A stretch of 64,000 nt of DNA from Sphingobium sp. Leaf26 (GTDB lineage: Bacteria > Pseudomonadota > Alphaproteobacteria > Sphingomonadales > Sphingomonadaceae). A program made the translations under genes and the position numbers. Positions 51,416 to 60,693 of the stretch are shown one piece after another. The DNA is taken from contig NZ_LMKV01000012.1 in the NCBI RefSeq assembly GCF_001421665.1, positions 712,477-776,476 of the forward strand, written 5' to 3'. Numbering within the stretch: the stretch's first letter is position 1; each line of letters starts with the position of its first letter. The notes under the pieces were generated by a model. It ran no database searches and was not told the origin of the DNA. It was given only the letters and a program-made list of their open reading frames with translations.

Positions 51416-52408
51416 ATGAGGTCCGTGGCCATCCGGGGTAGCGGGATGGCCGCCAATGGCTGCGCGTATTTGCTGAAAGAGGCGGGATTTCGGGTCGGAC
51501 AGGAAGCTGTCCATCGGCCGCCGGTGCCGAGCATGATGTTGAGCGAGGCGGCGCTGGCATTGATGCGCGATCTGTTCGGGCGGCCGGACCTGTTTGCCGA
51601 TGCGCCGCGTGTCCGCCGCCGGCTGGTCGCCTGGGGCGGGGCGCCGGTGACGGTGCTGCATGACGCTGTGCTGGCGTCCGAGGCGATGGTGCAGGGGGCG
51701 CTGGGCGTGCGGGACGAAGCGACGGTGGCCGCCCCCGATTGCACCATATATGCCGCGCCGCCGATGCCCATGGGCGAGCTGCATGTCTTTGGCGAGCGTC
51801 AGGCCGTCGCTGTTCGCGTGCGGTTGCGCAACCCGGCCTGCCGCGAGGAGGGGCGGGTCGAGGCGGTCGGGAGCGGCTGGCTGTTTCTGGTCCCGGCGGA
51901 TGGCGATGAAGGCTGGCTGCTGGGCGTCGGCGGCGAGGTGGACGCGCTGCTGGCGCAGAGCCGGCTGATCGCGCCGGTGGTCGATCCGATCGGCGGATCG
52001 TCCCGCCCCTTCCTCGCTGCGCCGCGCCTGCATATGCCGCTGGTCGGCGGCGACTGGCTGGCTTGCGGCACGGCGGCGATCGGCTTCGATCCGATCTGCG
52101 GCGATGGCACCGCCCAGTCGGTGCGCGAGGCGATATTGGCGAGCGCGGTGGTGCGCGCGATCGCGGACGGCGGCGACCAGGCGGCGCTGCTCGGCCATTA
52201 TCAGGCGATGCTGATCGCGGCGATGCGGCGGCATTTGCTGCTTTGCGCGCAATTCTACGCCAATGGCGGGCAGGGCGACTGGTGGCGGGCGCAGCATGAC
52301 GCGCTGATGCAGGGGCATCTTTGGTGTACCGGGCTGCTGGCGAAGCTGCCCGAACCGCAATTTGCGCTGCACGGCCTGACGCTGGTGCCACGGCGGGTGG
52401 CGGCATGA
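51416..52408 (+). CDS. qhpG: FAD-dependent monooxygenase for CTQ formation
   Basis: A 330-residue flavoprotein. The N-terminus MRSVAIRGSGMAANGCAYLL is a FAD-binding Rossmann loop, and a second FAD stretch GGDWLACGTAAIGFDPICGD follows. In the known system QhpG hydroxylates the catalytic Trp of QhpC, a step toward the quinone. It is shorter than typical aromatic monooxygenases, as expected. It sits 34 bp after qhpB and overlaps qhpF by 4 bp. Assignment rests on fold plus operon position. Confidence 0.88.
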   Translation: MRSVAIRGSGMAANGCAYLLKEAGFRVGQEAVHRPPVPSMMLSEAALALMRDLFGRPDLFADAPRVRRRLVAWGGAPVTVLHDAVLASEAMVQGALGVRDEATVAAPDCTIYAAPPMPMGELHVFGERQAVAVRVRLRNPACREEGRVEAVGSGWLFLVPADGDEGWLLGVGGEVDALLAQSRLIAPVVDPIGGSSRPFLAAPRLHMPLVGGDWLACGTAAIGFDPICGDGTAQSVREAILASAVVRAIADGGDQAALLGHYQAMLIAAMRRHLLLCAQFYANGGQGDWWRAQHDALMQGHLWCTGLLAKLPEPQFALHGLTLVPRRVAA

Positions 52409-54111
52409 GTGCGCCGCCATCGACGCCTGTTGCCGGCTGGGGCAGCTATCGCCGGTTGCTGCCCTATATCCGGCCCTACCGGCGCGGGCTGTTGCTGGTG
52501 CTGGCGATCAGTGTGCTGTCGACCGCGCTGGGGCTGGCGCAGCCCTATCTGTCCAAGCTGATGATCGACCAGGCGCTGTTGCGGCGGGACATGGGCGCGC
52601 TGTGGCGGATCGCCGGGATCATGATCGCGGTGACGGTGCTGGGGTTCGGCGTCAATATCGCGGCGAGCTATCGCTATGTTCGGCTGTCGGCGGCGATGCT
52701 CTATGATATGCGCGCGGCGTTGCTGCGGCATCTCCAGACATTGTCGCCGCGCTTTTATGCGACTTTCCGGCTGGGCGATCTGGTTTCACGCATGAACAGC
52801 GATGTGAGCGACGTGCAGCGGATCGCGTCCGACACATTGTTGTCAGTGGTCAGCAACCTGCTGTTCTTTATCGGCTGTGTCGCGATGATGGTCTGGCTCG
52901 ACTGGCGACTGTTTCTGGTCGGCGTGTTGCTGGTGCCCGCCAGCCTGGGGGCCTTCACCTATTATCAACGACGGCTGACCGCGCTGACCCGCGACATGCG
53001 CGAGCGGGGGGCGGACCTTGGCAGCCTGCTGGTCGATACGGTGATGGGGATGCGGGTCGTCACCGCGCTGCGGGCGGGCGAGCATGAGGTCGGGCGTTTC
53101 AGGGCGAAGAATGACGCCTTTGTCGGCGCGATGCTGAAGATGCAGGTGGCCTCCTACATGACGGGCGCGCTGCCGGGGACGTTGATGACCGCGGCGACGT
53201 CCGCCGTGATCCTCTATGGCGGGTGGCGCATCATGGAAGGCGATATCAGCATCGGAACGCTGGTCGCCTTCATGGCCTATCATATGCGGTTGCTGTCGCC
53301 GATCCAGACGCTGATGGGGCTGACGTCCGGGCTGGCGTCGGCGCGGGTGTCGCTGGGGCGTATCTTCGAACTGTTCGATACCCGGCCCGATGTCGAGGAG
53401 CGCACGGATGCCGTGGCGATCGGGCGGGTGCGGGGCGAGGTGCGCTTCGAGCAGGTGGCGATGCGCTATGATCGCGATCCGGTGCTGCGGGGTATGGACC
53501 TGACCATCCCGGCCGGCAGCATCTGCGCGATTTTGGGGCCGAGCGGTGTGGGCAAGTCGACCATGGCCGACCTGATGGTGCGCCATGCCGATCCCACCGG
53601 CGGGCGCATCCTGCTCGACGGGCATGATGTGCGCGATCTGCGGCTGGACGATCTGCGGCGGGAGGTGATGCTGGTCGATCAGTCGCCCTGGCTGTTCAAC
53701 GACACTATCGCCGGCAATATCGGCTTTGCCCTGCCGGACGTGCGCACCCAGGATATCGAGGCCGCTGCCCATGCCGCCGGACTGGATGCGTTTCTGACGC
53801 GCCTGCCTGATGGGCTGGAAACCCGCACCGGCGAGCGGGGGCTGGCGCTGTCGGCGGGGGAGCGGCAGAGGATCGTCATCGCCCGCGCGTTGCTGCGCCG
53901 GCCGTCGGTACTGATCCTGGACGAGCCGACATCGGCGCTGGATGGCGAGACGGAGGCGCTGGTGGCGGGGCGGCTGCGCGGGGCGTTGCCGGCGGCGACG
54001 ATCATCCTCATCACGCACAAGCCGGCGCTGGCGCGGATAGCCGACCGGATCGTGACGATTACGGACGGCCGGGCGCAGGTCGTGGCGGCGCCGGTGCCGG
54101 TCGATGCCTGA
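52405..54111 (+). CDS. qhpF: ABC transporter for the amine dehydrogenase gamma subunit
   Basis: A 568-residue half-transporter with fused membrane and nucleotide-binding domains. About six hydrophobic helices occupy residues 1-300. The ATPase part has Walker A GPSGVGKSTMAD, signature LSAGERQR and Walker B LILDEPTSALDG. In characterised qhp systems it is needed to export matured QhpC to the periplasm, since that subunit lacks a normal signal. It overlaps qhpG by 4 bp and qhpE by 8 bp (ATGCCTGA). Confidence 0.92.
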   Translation: MSAPPSTPVAGWGSYRRLLPYIRPYRRGLLLVLAISVLSTALGLAQPYLSKLMIDQALLRRDMGALWRIAGIMIAVTVLGFGVNIAASYRYVRLSAAMLYDMRAALLRHLQTLSPRFYATFRLGDLVSRMNSDVSDVQRIASDTLLSVVSNLLFFIGCVAMMVWLDWRLFLVGVLLVPASLGAFTYYQRRLTALTRDMRERGADLGSLLVDTVMGMRVVTALRAGEHEVGRFRAKNDAFVGAMLKMQVASYMTGALPGTLMTAATSAVILYGGWRIMEGDISIGTLVAFMAYHMRLLSPIQTLMGLTSGLASARVSLGRIFELFDTRPDVEERTDAVAIGRVRGEVRFEQVAMRYDRDPVLRGMDLTIPAGSICAILGPSGVGKSTMADLMVRHADPTGGRILLDGHDVRDLRLDDLRREVMLVDQSPWLFNDTIAGNIGFALPDVRTQDIEAAAHAAGLDAFLTRLPDGLETRTGERGLALSAGERQRIVIARALLRRPSVLILDEPTSALDGETEALVAGRLRGALPAATIILITHKPALARIADRIVTITDGRAQVVAAPVPVDA

Positions 54112-54760
54112 CGCCTTGCGCATCGCCGTGATCGACAGCGGGGTTCATCCCGATCATCCCCATATCGACGCGGCGCGGCTGTTGCCCGGCTTTGCGATCG
54201 CGAAGGATGGCGCCGACATGGGCGAGGATTGTCTGGACCGGCTGGGCCATGGCACGGCCGTCACCGCCGCGATCCAGCATCGGACGGCCGATGCGCTGTG
54301 CCTGCCGATCCGGGTGTTTCAGGATGCGCTCAGCACGACGGCGCGGGCGCTGGTCACGGCGATCGACCGGGCGGTGGCGGCGCGGGTGGATATCATCAAC
54401 CTCAGCCTTGGCACCGTCAATCCGGGCCATGCCGACGCCTTTTCGGCGGCGGCCGACCGCGCGCTGGGCGCCGGCATATTGATCGTGGCGGCGCGGGATA
54501 AGGACGGGATGCCCTGCTATCCGGGCAGCCTGCACCAGGTGCTGGGCGTGGGGCTGGACTGGGACTGTCCGCCCGGCGAATATCGGTTGCGCGACGGGCT
54601 GGCCTTTGCGTCCGGCCATCCCCGGCCGATCCCCGGCGTGCCGCAGCGGCGCAACCTGTTCGGCGTCAGTTTTGCCGTCGCAAACATGACCGGGTCGATC
54701 GCGCGCGCGGGGCGGGTCGATCCGGCGGACTGGGTTCAACTGGCCGGAACGTCGGGATAG
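54104..54760 (+). CDS. qhpE: Subtilisin-like protease processing the QhpC leader
   Basis: A 218-residue subtilase without signal peptide, so cytoplasmic. Catalytic Asp11 (IAVIDSGVHPDH), His49 (RLGHGTAVT) and Ser189 (FGVSFAVANMTG) are present. The usual oxyanion Asn region reads VAARDKDGMPCYPG instead of the common AAGN, so that site is unusual. It is the likely peptidase that removes the QhpC leader before or during export. It closes the seven-gene run, and its end overlaps the next minus-strand gene by 25 bp. Confidence 0.9.
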   Translation: MPDALRIAVIDSGVHPDHPHIDAARLLPGFAIAKDGADMGEDCLDRLGHGTAVTAAIQHRTADALCLPIRVFQDALSTTARALVTAIDRAVAARVDIINLSLGTVNPGHADAFSAAADRALGAGILIVAARDKDGMPCYPGSLHQVLGVGLDWDCPPGEYRLRDGLAFASGHPRPIPGVPQRRNLFGVSFAVANMTGSIARAGRVDPADWVQLAGTSG

Positions 54761-56772
54761 GCATCCACCAGCGGTCCCAGCGCGTCGGCCAGCGGGCCAA
54801 GATGGGGCGCGAAACGCTGCCAGTGATCCACGCTGTTGCTGTAGATGGGCTGGCGCACCTGTTCGGAGCTGGCGGTGCGCACGGCGCGGTCGGTCTGCCA
54901 GAAGGACAGGCAGGCCGGCTCGAAATCCAGGCCGAGATAGGCGAGCAGCCGGTCGACTTCGCCCGGCGTGTCGGCCACCATGCGTTCATAGATGACGCGG
55001 TGGACGCGGCCCGGCGCAGCGGCGTCATAGGCGGCCATCAGCGCGACATAGTCCCGATAATAACGGCCGATGTCGGTGAGGTCGTAGCTGAACGCCTGAC
55101 CACGGGCGAAATGCTGTTTCCAGCCGGAAAAGCAGCAGCCCATCGGATGGCGGCGCGCGTCGATGATGCTGGCATTGGGCAGGATCAGTTTGATGAGGCC
55201 GATATGCTGCCAGTTGTTGGGCATCTTGTCGATGAAGCGGGGCTTGTCGCTCTGACGATGGACGCGGGTCTGGTCGACATATTCCTCGCCCAGCCGCTGG
55301 CGGTCGGCGGGTGAGAGGGATGCGGCCATCGCGGCGAAATCGGCAAATTCGCCGTCGTCCACGCGCGATTGCAGGCGGCTGGCGATGACCATCATTTCGG
55401 GCAGTTCCATCGTGCCTTCCACCCGGCTGTGGCTGGCGAGGATCTGTTCCACGAGCGTCGATCCGGCACGGGGCAGGCCGACGATGAAGATCGGGTCGGG
55501 GGCAGGGCAGCCACCATCGCCCATGGCGGCGATGAAAGGCGCGGTGAAGGGCGCGGAGGTGGCCGCGACCTCGGCGGAAAATTCGTCAGCATCGTGGCGG
55601 ATCATGGCGCGGCGCAGGCTGTTGCCGAGGCTGTAATGGTGGAAGGCGGCTTCGTCGGCCTTGCTGTCCTCCAGCGCCTTGCCCAGCGAGAAATGGAGGT
55701 GGAAGACGTCCTCGCCTGAGTCGTGGCCGTCCTGGGACAGAGTCGTCAGCGCCTGTTGCATCGTCGCGATATCGTCGGCGTCGAGTTTCACCGTCTTGAG
55801 ATTGGCGAGGCTCCACCAGGCTTCGCCCATGGTCGGGCGGTGAAGGACGGCCTGGCGATAGGCATGGACGGCGTCCGCCTGCAATCCGAGGGTTTTGAGT
55901 GCATGGCCGAGATTCTGCCAGAGCTGTGGCTGGTCGGGACGGTCGGCCAGCAACCGTTCGTAGATGGCGCGCGCGCCCTGCTGGTCGCCGAGCCGCACCA
56001 GCACCGAGGCGCGGATCAGGTCGTAGCCCGGATTATGGATCGGTGAGCGGGCCAAGATGTCGGCATGCGCAAGCGCCTCGCGCAGGCGGTTGTTCTGGAG
56101 CAGCAGGCGGATGAGGAAGTCGCGCGCCAGATCGAAGCCCGGTGCGAGCGTCACCGCCCGTTCGACCAGCGCCAGCGCTTCGGTCATGTCGCCGCGTCGC
56201 CACTGGACCTCGCCCCACAGACGGGTGCCGGCGGGGTCATGGGGCAATCGTTCGGCGCGCGCGATCAGCAGCGCGTCGGCTTCGTCCAGATTGCCTGCGT
56301 TCATCGCCATCGCCGCTTCCAGCAGGTCGCGGTCGCGCGAGGCGGCATGGATGCCGGACAGGTCGGCGCGCCAGCCATCGTCGTCACGCCCGGCCGCGCG
56401 CAGCAGGCCGGCGAGCAGGAACCAGCCGCCGGCAACGGCGGGTTGCAGGCGGGTCAGCCCCTCCAGCGCGGCGATGGCCTGTGGCCGGTCGCCGGCCTCC
56501 TGCGCGGCCTGCGCCAGTTCCCACAGGATCGCCGGGATAGCGGGATGCTGGCGGGCGAGCGGGGTAAGGCGGGCGAGCGCCGCCTGAGGCTGGCCCAGGC
56601 GGCGCAGCGCTTGCCCTGCAAGCAGTTCGGCGGGGGGGAGGCGGCCGGCACGACGGACGATCGCGTCCGCCTGCGCCAGCGCCCTGTCGGGGTGCGTTTC
56701 GAGCCAGCCGGTCGCCTGGGCCAATGCCGCCCGAATGCTGTCTGTTGCCGTAGCGGCAGGCGCGTTCCCCAT
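54736..56772 (-). CDS. TPR-repeat sulfotransferase-like protein
   Basis: A 678-residue protein. Residues 1 to about 400 are tetratricopeptide repeats (DQPQLWQNLGHALKTLGLQA, DAVHAYRQAVLHRP and similar). The C-terminal third is a sulfotransferase domain with the PAPS-binding loop IVGLPRAGSTLVEQILASHS and later RRHPMGCCFSGWKQHF. No signal peptide is clear. Such TPR-sulfotransferase fusions are common in sphingomonads and of unknown substrate. It converges on qhpE with a 25-bp tail overlap; the position beside qhp may be incidental. Confidence 0.88.
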   Translation of the reverse strand: MGNAPAATATDSIRAALAQATGWLETHPDRALAQADAIVRRAGRLPPAELLAGQALRRLGQPQAALARLTPLARQHPAIPAILWELAQAAQEAGDRPQAIAALEGLTRLQPAVAGGWFLLAGLLRAAGRDDDGWRADLSGIHAASRDRDLLEAAMAMNAGNLDEADALLIARAERLPHDPAGTRLWGEVQWRRGDMTEALALVERAVTLAPGFDLARDFLIRLLLQNNRLREALAHADILARSPIHNPGYDLIRASVLVRLGDQQGARAIYERLLADRPDQPQLWQNLGHALKTLGLQADAVHAYRQAVLHRPTMGEAWWSLANLKTVKLDADDIATMQQALTTLSQDGHDSGEDVFHLHFSLGKALEDSKADEAAFHHYSLGNSLRRAMIRHDADEFSAEVAATSAPFTAPFIAAMGDGGCPAPDPIFIVGLPRAGSTLVEQILASHSRVEGTMELPEMMVIASRLQSRVDDGEFADFAAMAASLSPADRQRLGEEYVDQTRVHRQSDKPRFIDKMPNNWQHIGLIKLILPNASIIDARRHPMGCCFSGWKQHFARGQAFSYDLTDIGRYYRDYVALMAAYDAAAPGRVHRVIYERMVADTPGEVDRLLAYLGLDFEPACLSFWQTDRAVRTASSEQVRQPIYSNSVDHWQRFAPHLGPLADALGPLVDAYPDVPAS

Positions 56773-56873
56773 AGCCCCTCATATTTGTGCGACTGCTCAA
56801 AATTCTATGGTGCCCGCAGGCAGTCGTCCAGTCAGCCTGTCGCAAAAGTTTCAAAAACTTGCTGAACAGGCGC

Positions 56874-56946
56874 TTGACACGGCGTGTCCTATTGGCAGTA
56901 TCGAATTTAGGACAGTTGTTATGATTGCTGCAAAAGCGAACTGTCC
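56874..56946. promoter_or_regulatory. Candidate promoter with overlapping dyads upstream of the TonB receptor
   Basis: TTGACA (56874-56879) is a good -35 element, with a weak TATCGA-like -10 about 19 bp later. Two overlapping dyads cover this zone: TGTCCTA (56885-56891) with TAGGACA (56908-56914), and GGACAGTT (56910-56917) with AACTGTCC (56939-56946). They look like operators. About 360 bp separate the divergent TPR and receptor genes, and no other gene is supported in that gap. Confidence 0.5.
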
Positions 56947-57134
56947 AAGGGTGTGTACGAGATAATCAGCGTAACCGGCGCCATTGCGGCGATCCTGGAG
57001 GGCATGGCCTTTCGGGCGGGGTGGGTTTTGTCCTGCTCCGATCAAACGCAGGCGCGAGGCATGATGGAAGACCCGGATAAACGGGCAAAAAAGCTGGGAG
57101 AGGCCGAGTCGCAACGCATACAGGGGGTATTCGT

Positions 57135-59804
57135 ATGGCCATTCGTCTCCGTTCGCACAGGGTGCGCATGTTCTGCGCGCTGGGTACGAGCACGTTTCTG
57201 ACACCGATGATCGCGCCCGCCATGGCGCAGGAACCCGTTCCGCAGGCCGCGGACAGCGCCGAGGCGGCGGGGGACGCAGCGTCGGGCCTGAGCGAAATCG
57301 TGGTCACCGCGACCCGCAGCGCGCAGAGCATCCAGAAGGTGCCGATTTCCATGCAGGCGCTGGGCGCCGAGGTGCTGTCGCAGCGGCAGGTCAAGGGGCT
57401 GAGCGATTTCGCCGCCCTGCTGCCGTCGGTGTCGTTCGAGGGGATCGGACCGGGTCGCAACACCGCCTTTTTCCGGGGAATCGTGCCGGCAGGCGGCGCC
57501 TATGCCTCGGTCGGCTATTATCTGGACGATATTCCCATCACCGGGACCGAAGTGCCCGATATCCACGCCTATGACATGGAGCGCGTCGAGGCGCTGTCCG
57601 GGCCGCAGGGGACGCTGTATGGCGCCGGTTCATTGTCGGGCACGATCCGCCTGATCACCAACAAGCCCAATCTGGACAAGTTCGAGTTCGGCTATGACGT
57701 CGAAGCCAATAAATATGGCAAGGGCGATTTTGGCGGGCAACTGGAATCCTATGTCAACGTGCCGGTCAGCGACACGCTGGCGATCCGCGCCATGGGCTAT
57801 TACCGGCGCGACGGCGGCTATATCGACAATACACCCAATGAGGGGAAGCTGAACAACGGCGATCCGGCCGTCTATAATCTGGGCGATACCAACCCGCTGA
57901 CCTTCTATAATCTCGACAACAGCGACATCGCGAAGGACGATTACAACACGATCAAGGAATTTGGCGGCCGGTTGCAGTTGCTGTGGGAGCCGGTCGAGGG
58001 ATGGTCGTTCAACCCGTCCATCACCGCGCAGAAGCAGGTTGCGAACGGCTATTTCGGCTATGATCCGCGCGTGGGCGACCTGGAAGTCCATGACTATGAC
58101 AAGACGAAGAATGACGATCGCTGGTATCAGGCGGCGTTGTCGATCCACGGCCATATCGGCGACTGGGACGTTGTGTCGGCGACCGGCTATTTCAAGCGGC
58201 GCACGCGCACGCTGAACGACTATACCTATTACACCGTCACCTATGATGGATTTGGCGGCGGCTATGAAAGCTATCTGCAATTTTTCGATGCGGCCGGATG
58301 TACGGGATCGGGCGACAGCCTGAAATGCACGACCCTGCTCGATCCGACGCAATATTATCATGCCGATACCAAGCGGAACAAATTCACGCAGGAATTGCGC
58401 ATTTCGACGCCGAAGGACTGGCCGTTCGACGTGACGATCGGCGGATTCTACCAGCGCCAATCGAACAAGCTGAACACCTATTATGCGATCCGCGGGCTGG
58501 AAAATGTCGTGGGCTATACCGCCGCGTGCGCCTATTCGGTGGTCGAGGATGTCTGCGACGGCAATGAAACCACGCTGGACGGCTTTGGCATTCCCGAATC
58601 CGCTGGCGGCACGATGGTCATCGGCAATCCGGCGGCGAAGGGCGATGGCTATTATATCGTCGAGCAGAACCAGCTTTATCATGACAAGGCGATCTTCGCC
58701 GAAGGCCATTACAACATCACGCCGACGGTGAAGGTGACGGGCGGTATACGCTATTTCTGGACCGATTATTCGGTCGTGGGCTTTGCCGGCGTCGCGGCGT
58801 CGGCGCAGGCGGTGGGATGCGAAACCCCCTTGCCGGCCGATCAGCGCCTGACCTGCCTCAACACCAATCCGCTCGCGGATGACCGGACGGGCCGCTACAA
58901 GGAAAATGGCGAAACGCACAAGGTTGCGGTCGACTGGCAGATCACGCCCGACAAGATGGTCTATGCCAATTATTCGACCGGCTTCCGGCCCGGTGGCTTC
59001 AATCGGCCGCTGCGTATCCGCGCCACGGCGACGAAGCCGTCCTTCCTGGCCGAAGTTCCGTCCTTCGAGTCCGAGACGCTGACCAATTATGAGTTGGGCG
59101 TGAAGACGACCTGGAACAATATCTTCCGTCTGAATGCGGCCATCTACTTCGAAAAATGGAATAATATTCAATATGGCGTCGTCGTGGCGGGCGCGCAGGG
59201 CGCAGGCATGACCGGCAATGCGGGCAAGGCGGAAGTGAAGGGCATCGAATATGATGCCAGCCTGAAGCTGGGGAAGATCACCATCAATTCTTCCGGCGCC
59301 TTCAACGACGCCAAGCTGAAGGGCGATTTCTGCAATTTCGCGGTGAATGCCGAAACGGAGTCGATTTCGCAATTGGCGACCTGTTCGCAGGGCACCTTTA
59401 CCGAAGGCAATCCGCCGATCCCGACCGTGGCCGCAGACGACGGCACCCGCCTGCCGCGTCAGCCCAGATTCAAGGGCACGACATCGATCCGCTATGACAC
59501 CATGTTCGGCGATTATAGTGGTTTCCTTCAGGGCGCGGCGCTCTACCAGACCGGGGCCACGCAGGATCTCAACGTCAATGCCAACAGGTTGCTGGGCAGT
59601 ACGAAGGGCTTTGTCAGCTTCGACTTTTCCGGGGGGATTAAGAAGGATAACTGGACGCTGAGCTTCTTCCTGCAAAATGCGTTCGACAAGCGCGGGCAGT
59701 TGACCAAGAACACCTTCTGCTCGATCGACTTCTGCGCCAATTCCTCGCGCACCTTCACCATCAAGCCGCAATTTTTCGGCGTCAGGTTCGGCCAAAAATT
59801 CTAA
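57135..59804 (+). CDS. TonB-dependent outer-membrane receptor
   Basis: An 889-residue receptor preceded by a GGGGG site. A signal peptide (MCRAHG-like region ends at MAPAMAQ near residue 31) is followed by a TonB box and plug domain: LSEIVVTATRSAQSIQKVPI, RGIVPAGGAYASVGYYLDDI, EALSGPQGTLYGAGSLSGTI. The beta-barrel follows and ends with an aromatic Phe (FGVRFGQKF). It probably imports a large or scarce substrate; beside amine dehydrogenases an aromatic amine or other nitrogen compound is plausible but unproven. No partner TonB is encoded here. Confidence 0.92.
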   Translation: MAIRLRSHRVRMFCALGTSTFLTPMIAPAMAQEPVPQAADSAEAAGDAASGLSEIVVTATRSAQSIQKVPISMQALGAEVLSQRQVKGLSDFAALLPSVSFEGIGPGRNTAFFRGIVPAGGAYASVGYYLDDIPITGTEVPDIHAYDMERVEALSGPQGTLYGAGSLSGTIRLITNKPNLDKFEFGYDVEANKYGKGDFGGQLESYVNVPVSDTLAIRAMGYYRRDGGYIDNTPNEGKLNNGDPAVYNLGDTNPLTFYNLDNSDIAKDDYNTIKEFGGRLQLLWEPVEGWSFNPSITAQKQVANGYFGYDPRVGDLEVHDYDKTKNDDRWYQAALSIHGHIGDWDVVSATGYFKRRTRTLNDYTYYTVTYDGFGGGYESYLQFFDAAGCTGSGDSLKCTTLLDPTQYYHADTKRNKFTQELRISTPKDWPFDVTIGGFYQRQSNKLNTYYAIRGLENVVGYTAACAYSVVEDVCDGNETTLDGFGIPESAGGTMVIGNPAAKGDGYYIVEQNQLYHDKAIFAEGHYNITPTVKVTGGIRYFWTDYSVVGFAGVAASAQAVGCETPLPADQRLTCLNTNPLADDRTGRYKENGETHKVAVDWQITPDKMVYANYSTGFRPGGFNRPLRIRATATKPSFLAEVPSFESETLTNYELGVKTTWNNIFRLNAAIYFEKWNNIQYGVVVAGAQGAGMTGNAGKAEVKGIEYDASLKLGKITINSSGAFNDAKLKGDFCNFAVNAETESISQLATCSQGTFTEGNPPIPTVAADDGTRLPRQPRFKGTTSIRYDTMFGDYSGFLQGAALYQTGATQDLNVNANRLLGSTKGFVSFDFSGGIKKDNWTLSFFLQNAFDKRGQLTKNTFCSIDFCANSSRTFTIKPQFFGVRFGQKF

Positions 59805-59821
59805 ACAGGTCGCCGAACAAT

Positions 59822-60133
59822 ATGGCCATGCTCCGCCGGATATCCGCGCGGGGCATGGCCATAGTCTTTGGGATGGCGGGTCTGGCGCTCGCCATGCCGG
59901 CGGCGCCGCGCGCGCAGGAGGATCATTCCGGCCTGACGCGGGCGGACTATCGCCGCAGATGCCTGATGTGCCACAGCCGCGCGGCGCCCGAGGGCGTGGC
60001 GCCGGAGATATTGGCGGGGCTGCATCCCGAACCGGGACTGACGCCGGCTGCGGCGATGCCGGGGGTGACGTGCTGGCGACGGTGCACGACTTGCTGGCCG
60101 GGGGAGGGGCGGAAATCCGTTCCACATCAATGA
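59822..60133 (+). CDS. Monoheme c-type cytochrome remnant, probably truncated
   Basis: A 103-residue frame with a signal peptide (AIVFGMAGLALAMPAAPRAQ) and a heme motif CLMCH at 47-51, like the cytochrome at 60694-61206, whose CGGCH also falls at 47-51. After TPAAAMPG it turns into a Trp/Cys/Arg-rich tail. Another frame there gives DVLATVHDLLAGGGAE, which resembles the paralogue, so a frameshift near 60060 is likely, and sequence beyond 60120 is AT-richer. An 11-bp dyad (59821-59831 with 59853-59863) covers its start and may end the receptor transcript. Start could be 59855. Confidence 0.55.
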   Translation: MAMLRRISARGMAIVFGMAGLALAMPAAPRAQEDHSGLTRADYRRRCLMCHSRAAPEGVAPEILAGLHPEPGLTPAAAMPGVTCWRRCTTCWPGEGRKSVPHQ

Positions 60134-60153
60134 TGCTGTGCTACCATGCCTGT

Positions 60154-60645
60154 ATGACCACAGGCGGCATCGAATATTTTCCGCAGCCAGACGATTGGAC
60201 TGATGGCTTGCTGCATGAATTGGGCTACAGGCGATACGCTGTTTCAGTCTTTGACCATTGGCTGACCGAAGAAGAGTGGGAGCTAAACCCGTTCATTGCG
60301 TTTGAGCGCGCGCGTGCGGCAGGATTTGAAGCCGTCTATCGCGAACAATGCTGTCAATTCCGGGCTTTTTACCAATGGCTTTTCAAGGAAGGCGTGTTCC
60401 GCCTTACCGGATTGAGAACAAGGAGGCAGGTGGTCTGGCATGATCGTTGGGACCGTCGACTAAAGAAAGCTGTGACGGCCATGGTCAGCGATCAACGATG
60501 GGGAGCAGAATTCTACGCACCGGCTGAGCATCTTCGCGTCATATCTGGCGACGTCCGCACGGATACTCTCCTCCTGGAAGACAACGCGGATGAGAAGGCA
60601 TTGGAGAATGTCGCGAATAAATTTGGGCTGAACTTCATTCGCTGA
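60154..60645 (+). CDS. Hypothetical protein in a low-GC segment
   Basis: A 163-residue soluble protein that I do not recognise. It has no signal or membrane segment; MTTGGIEYFPQPDDWTDG opens it and VDRTDTL-like acidic helices end it (GDVRTDTLLLEDNADEKALE). An alternative ATG lies at 60130. Its base composition is clearly lower in GC than everything around it, and it interrupts the cytochrome remnant just upstream. This suggests recent insertion. It points toward the minus-strand cytochrome gene, leaving 48 bp between their ends. Confidence 0.55.
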   Translation: MTTGGIEYFPQPDDWTDGLLHELGYRRYAVSVFDHWLTEEEWELNPFIAFERARAAGFEAVYREQCCQFRAFYQWLFKEGVFRLTGLRTRRQVVWHDRWDRRLKKAVTAMVSDQRWGAEFYAPAEHLRVISGDVRTDTLLLEDNADEKALENVANKFGLNFIR

Positions 60646-60693
60646 AAAAGTTCTAGGCGATATGCCTTCTCCGCAATCTTGAACTAATCCTCC

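Noticed and set aside
57630-60125. 831-codon minus-strand open frame opposite the TonB receptor
   Set aside because: Low-complexity Ala/Arg/Ile composition and no domain; the plus-strand frame encodes a complete receptor with plug and barrel.
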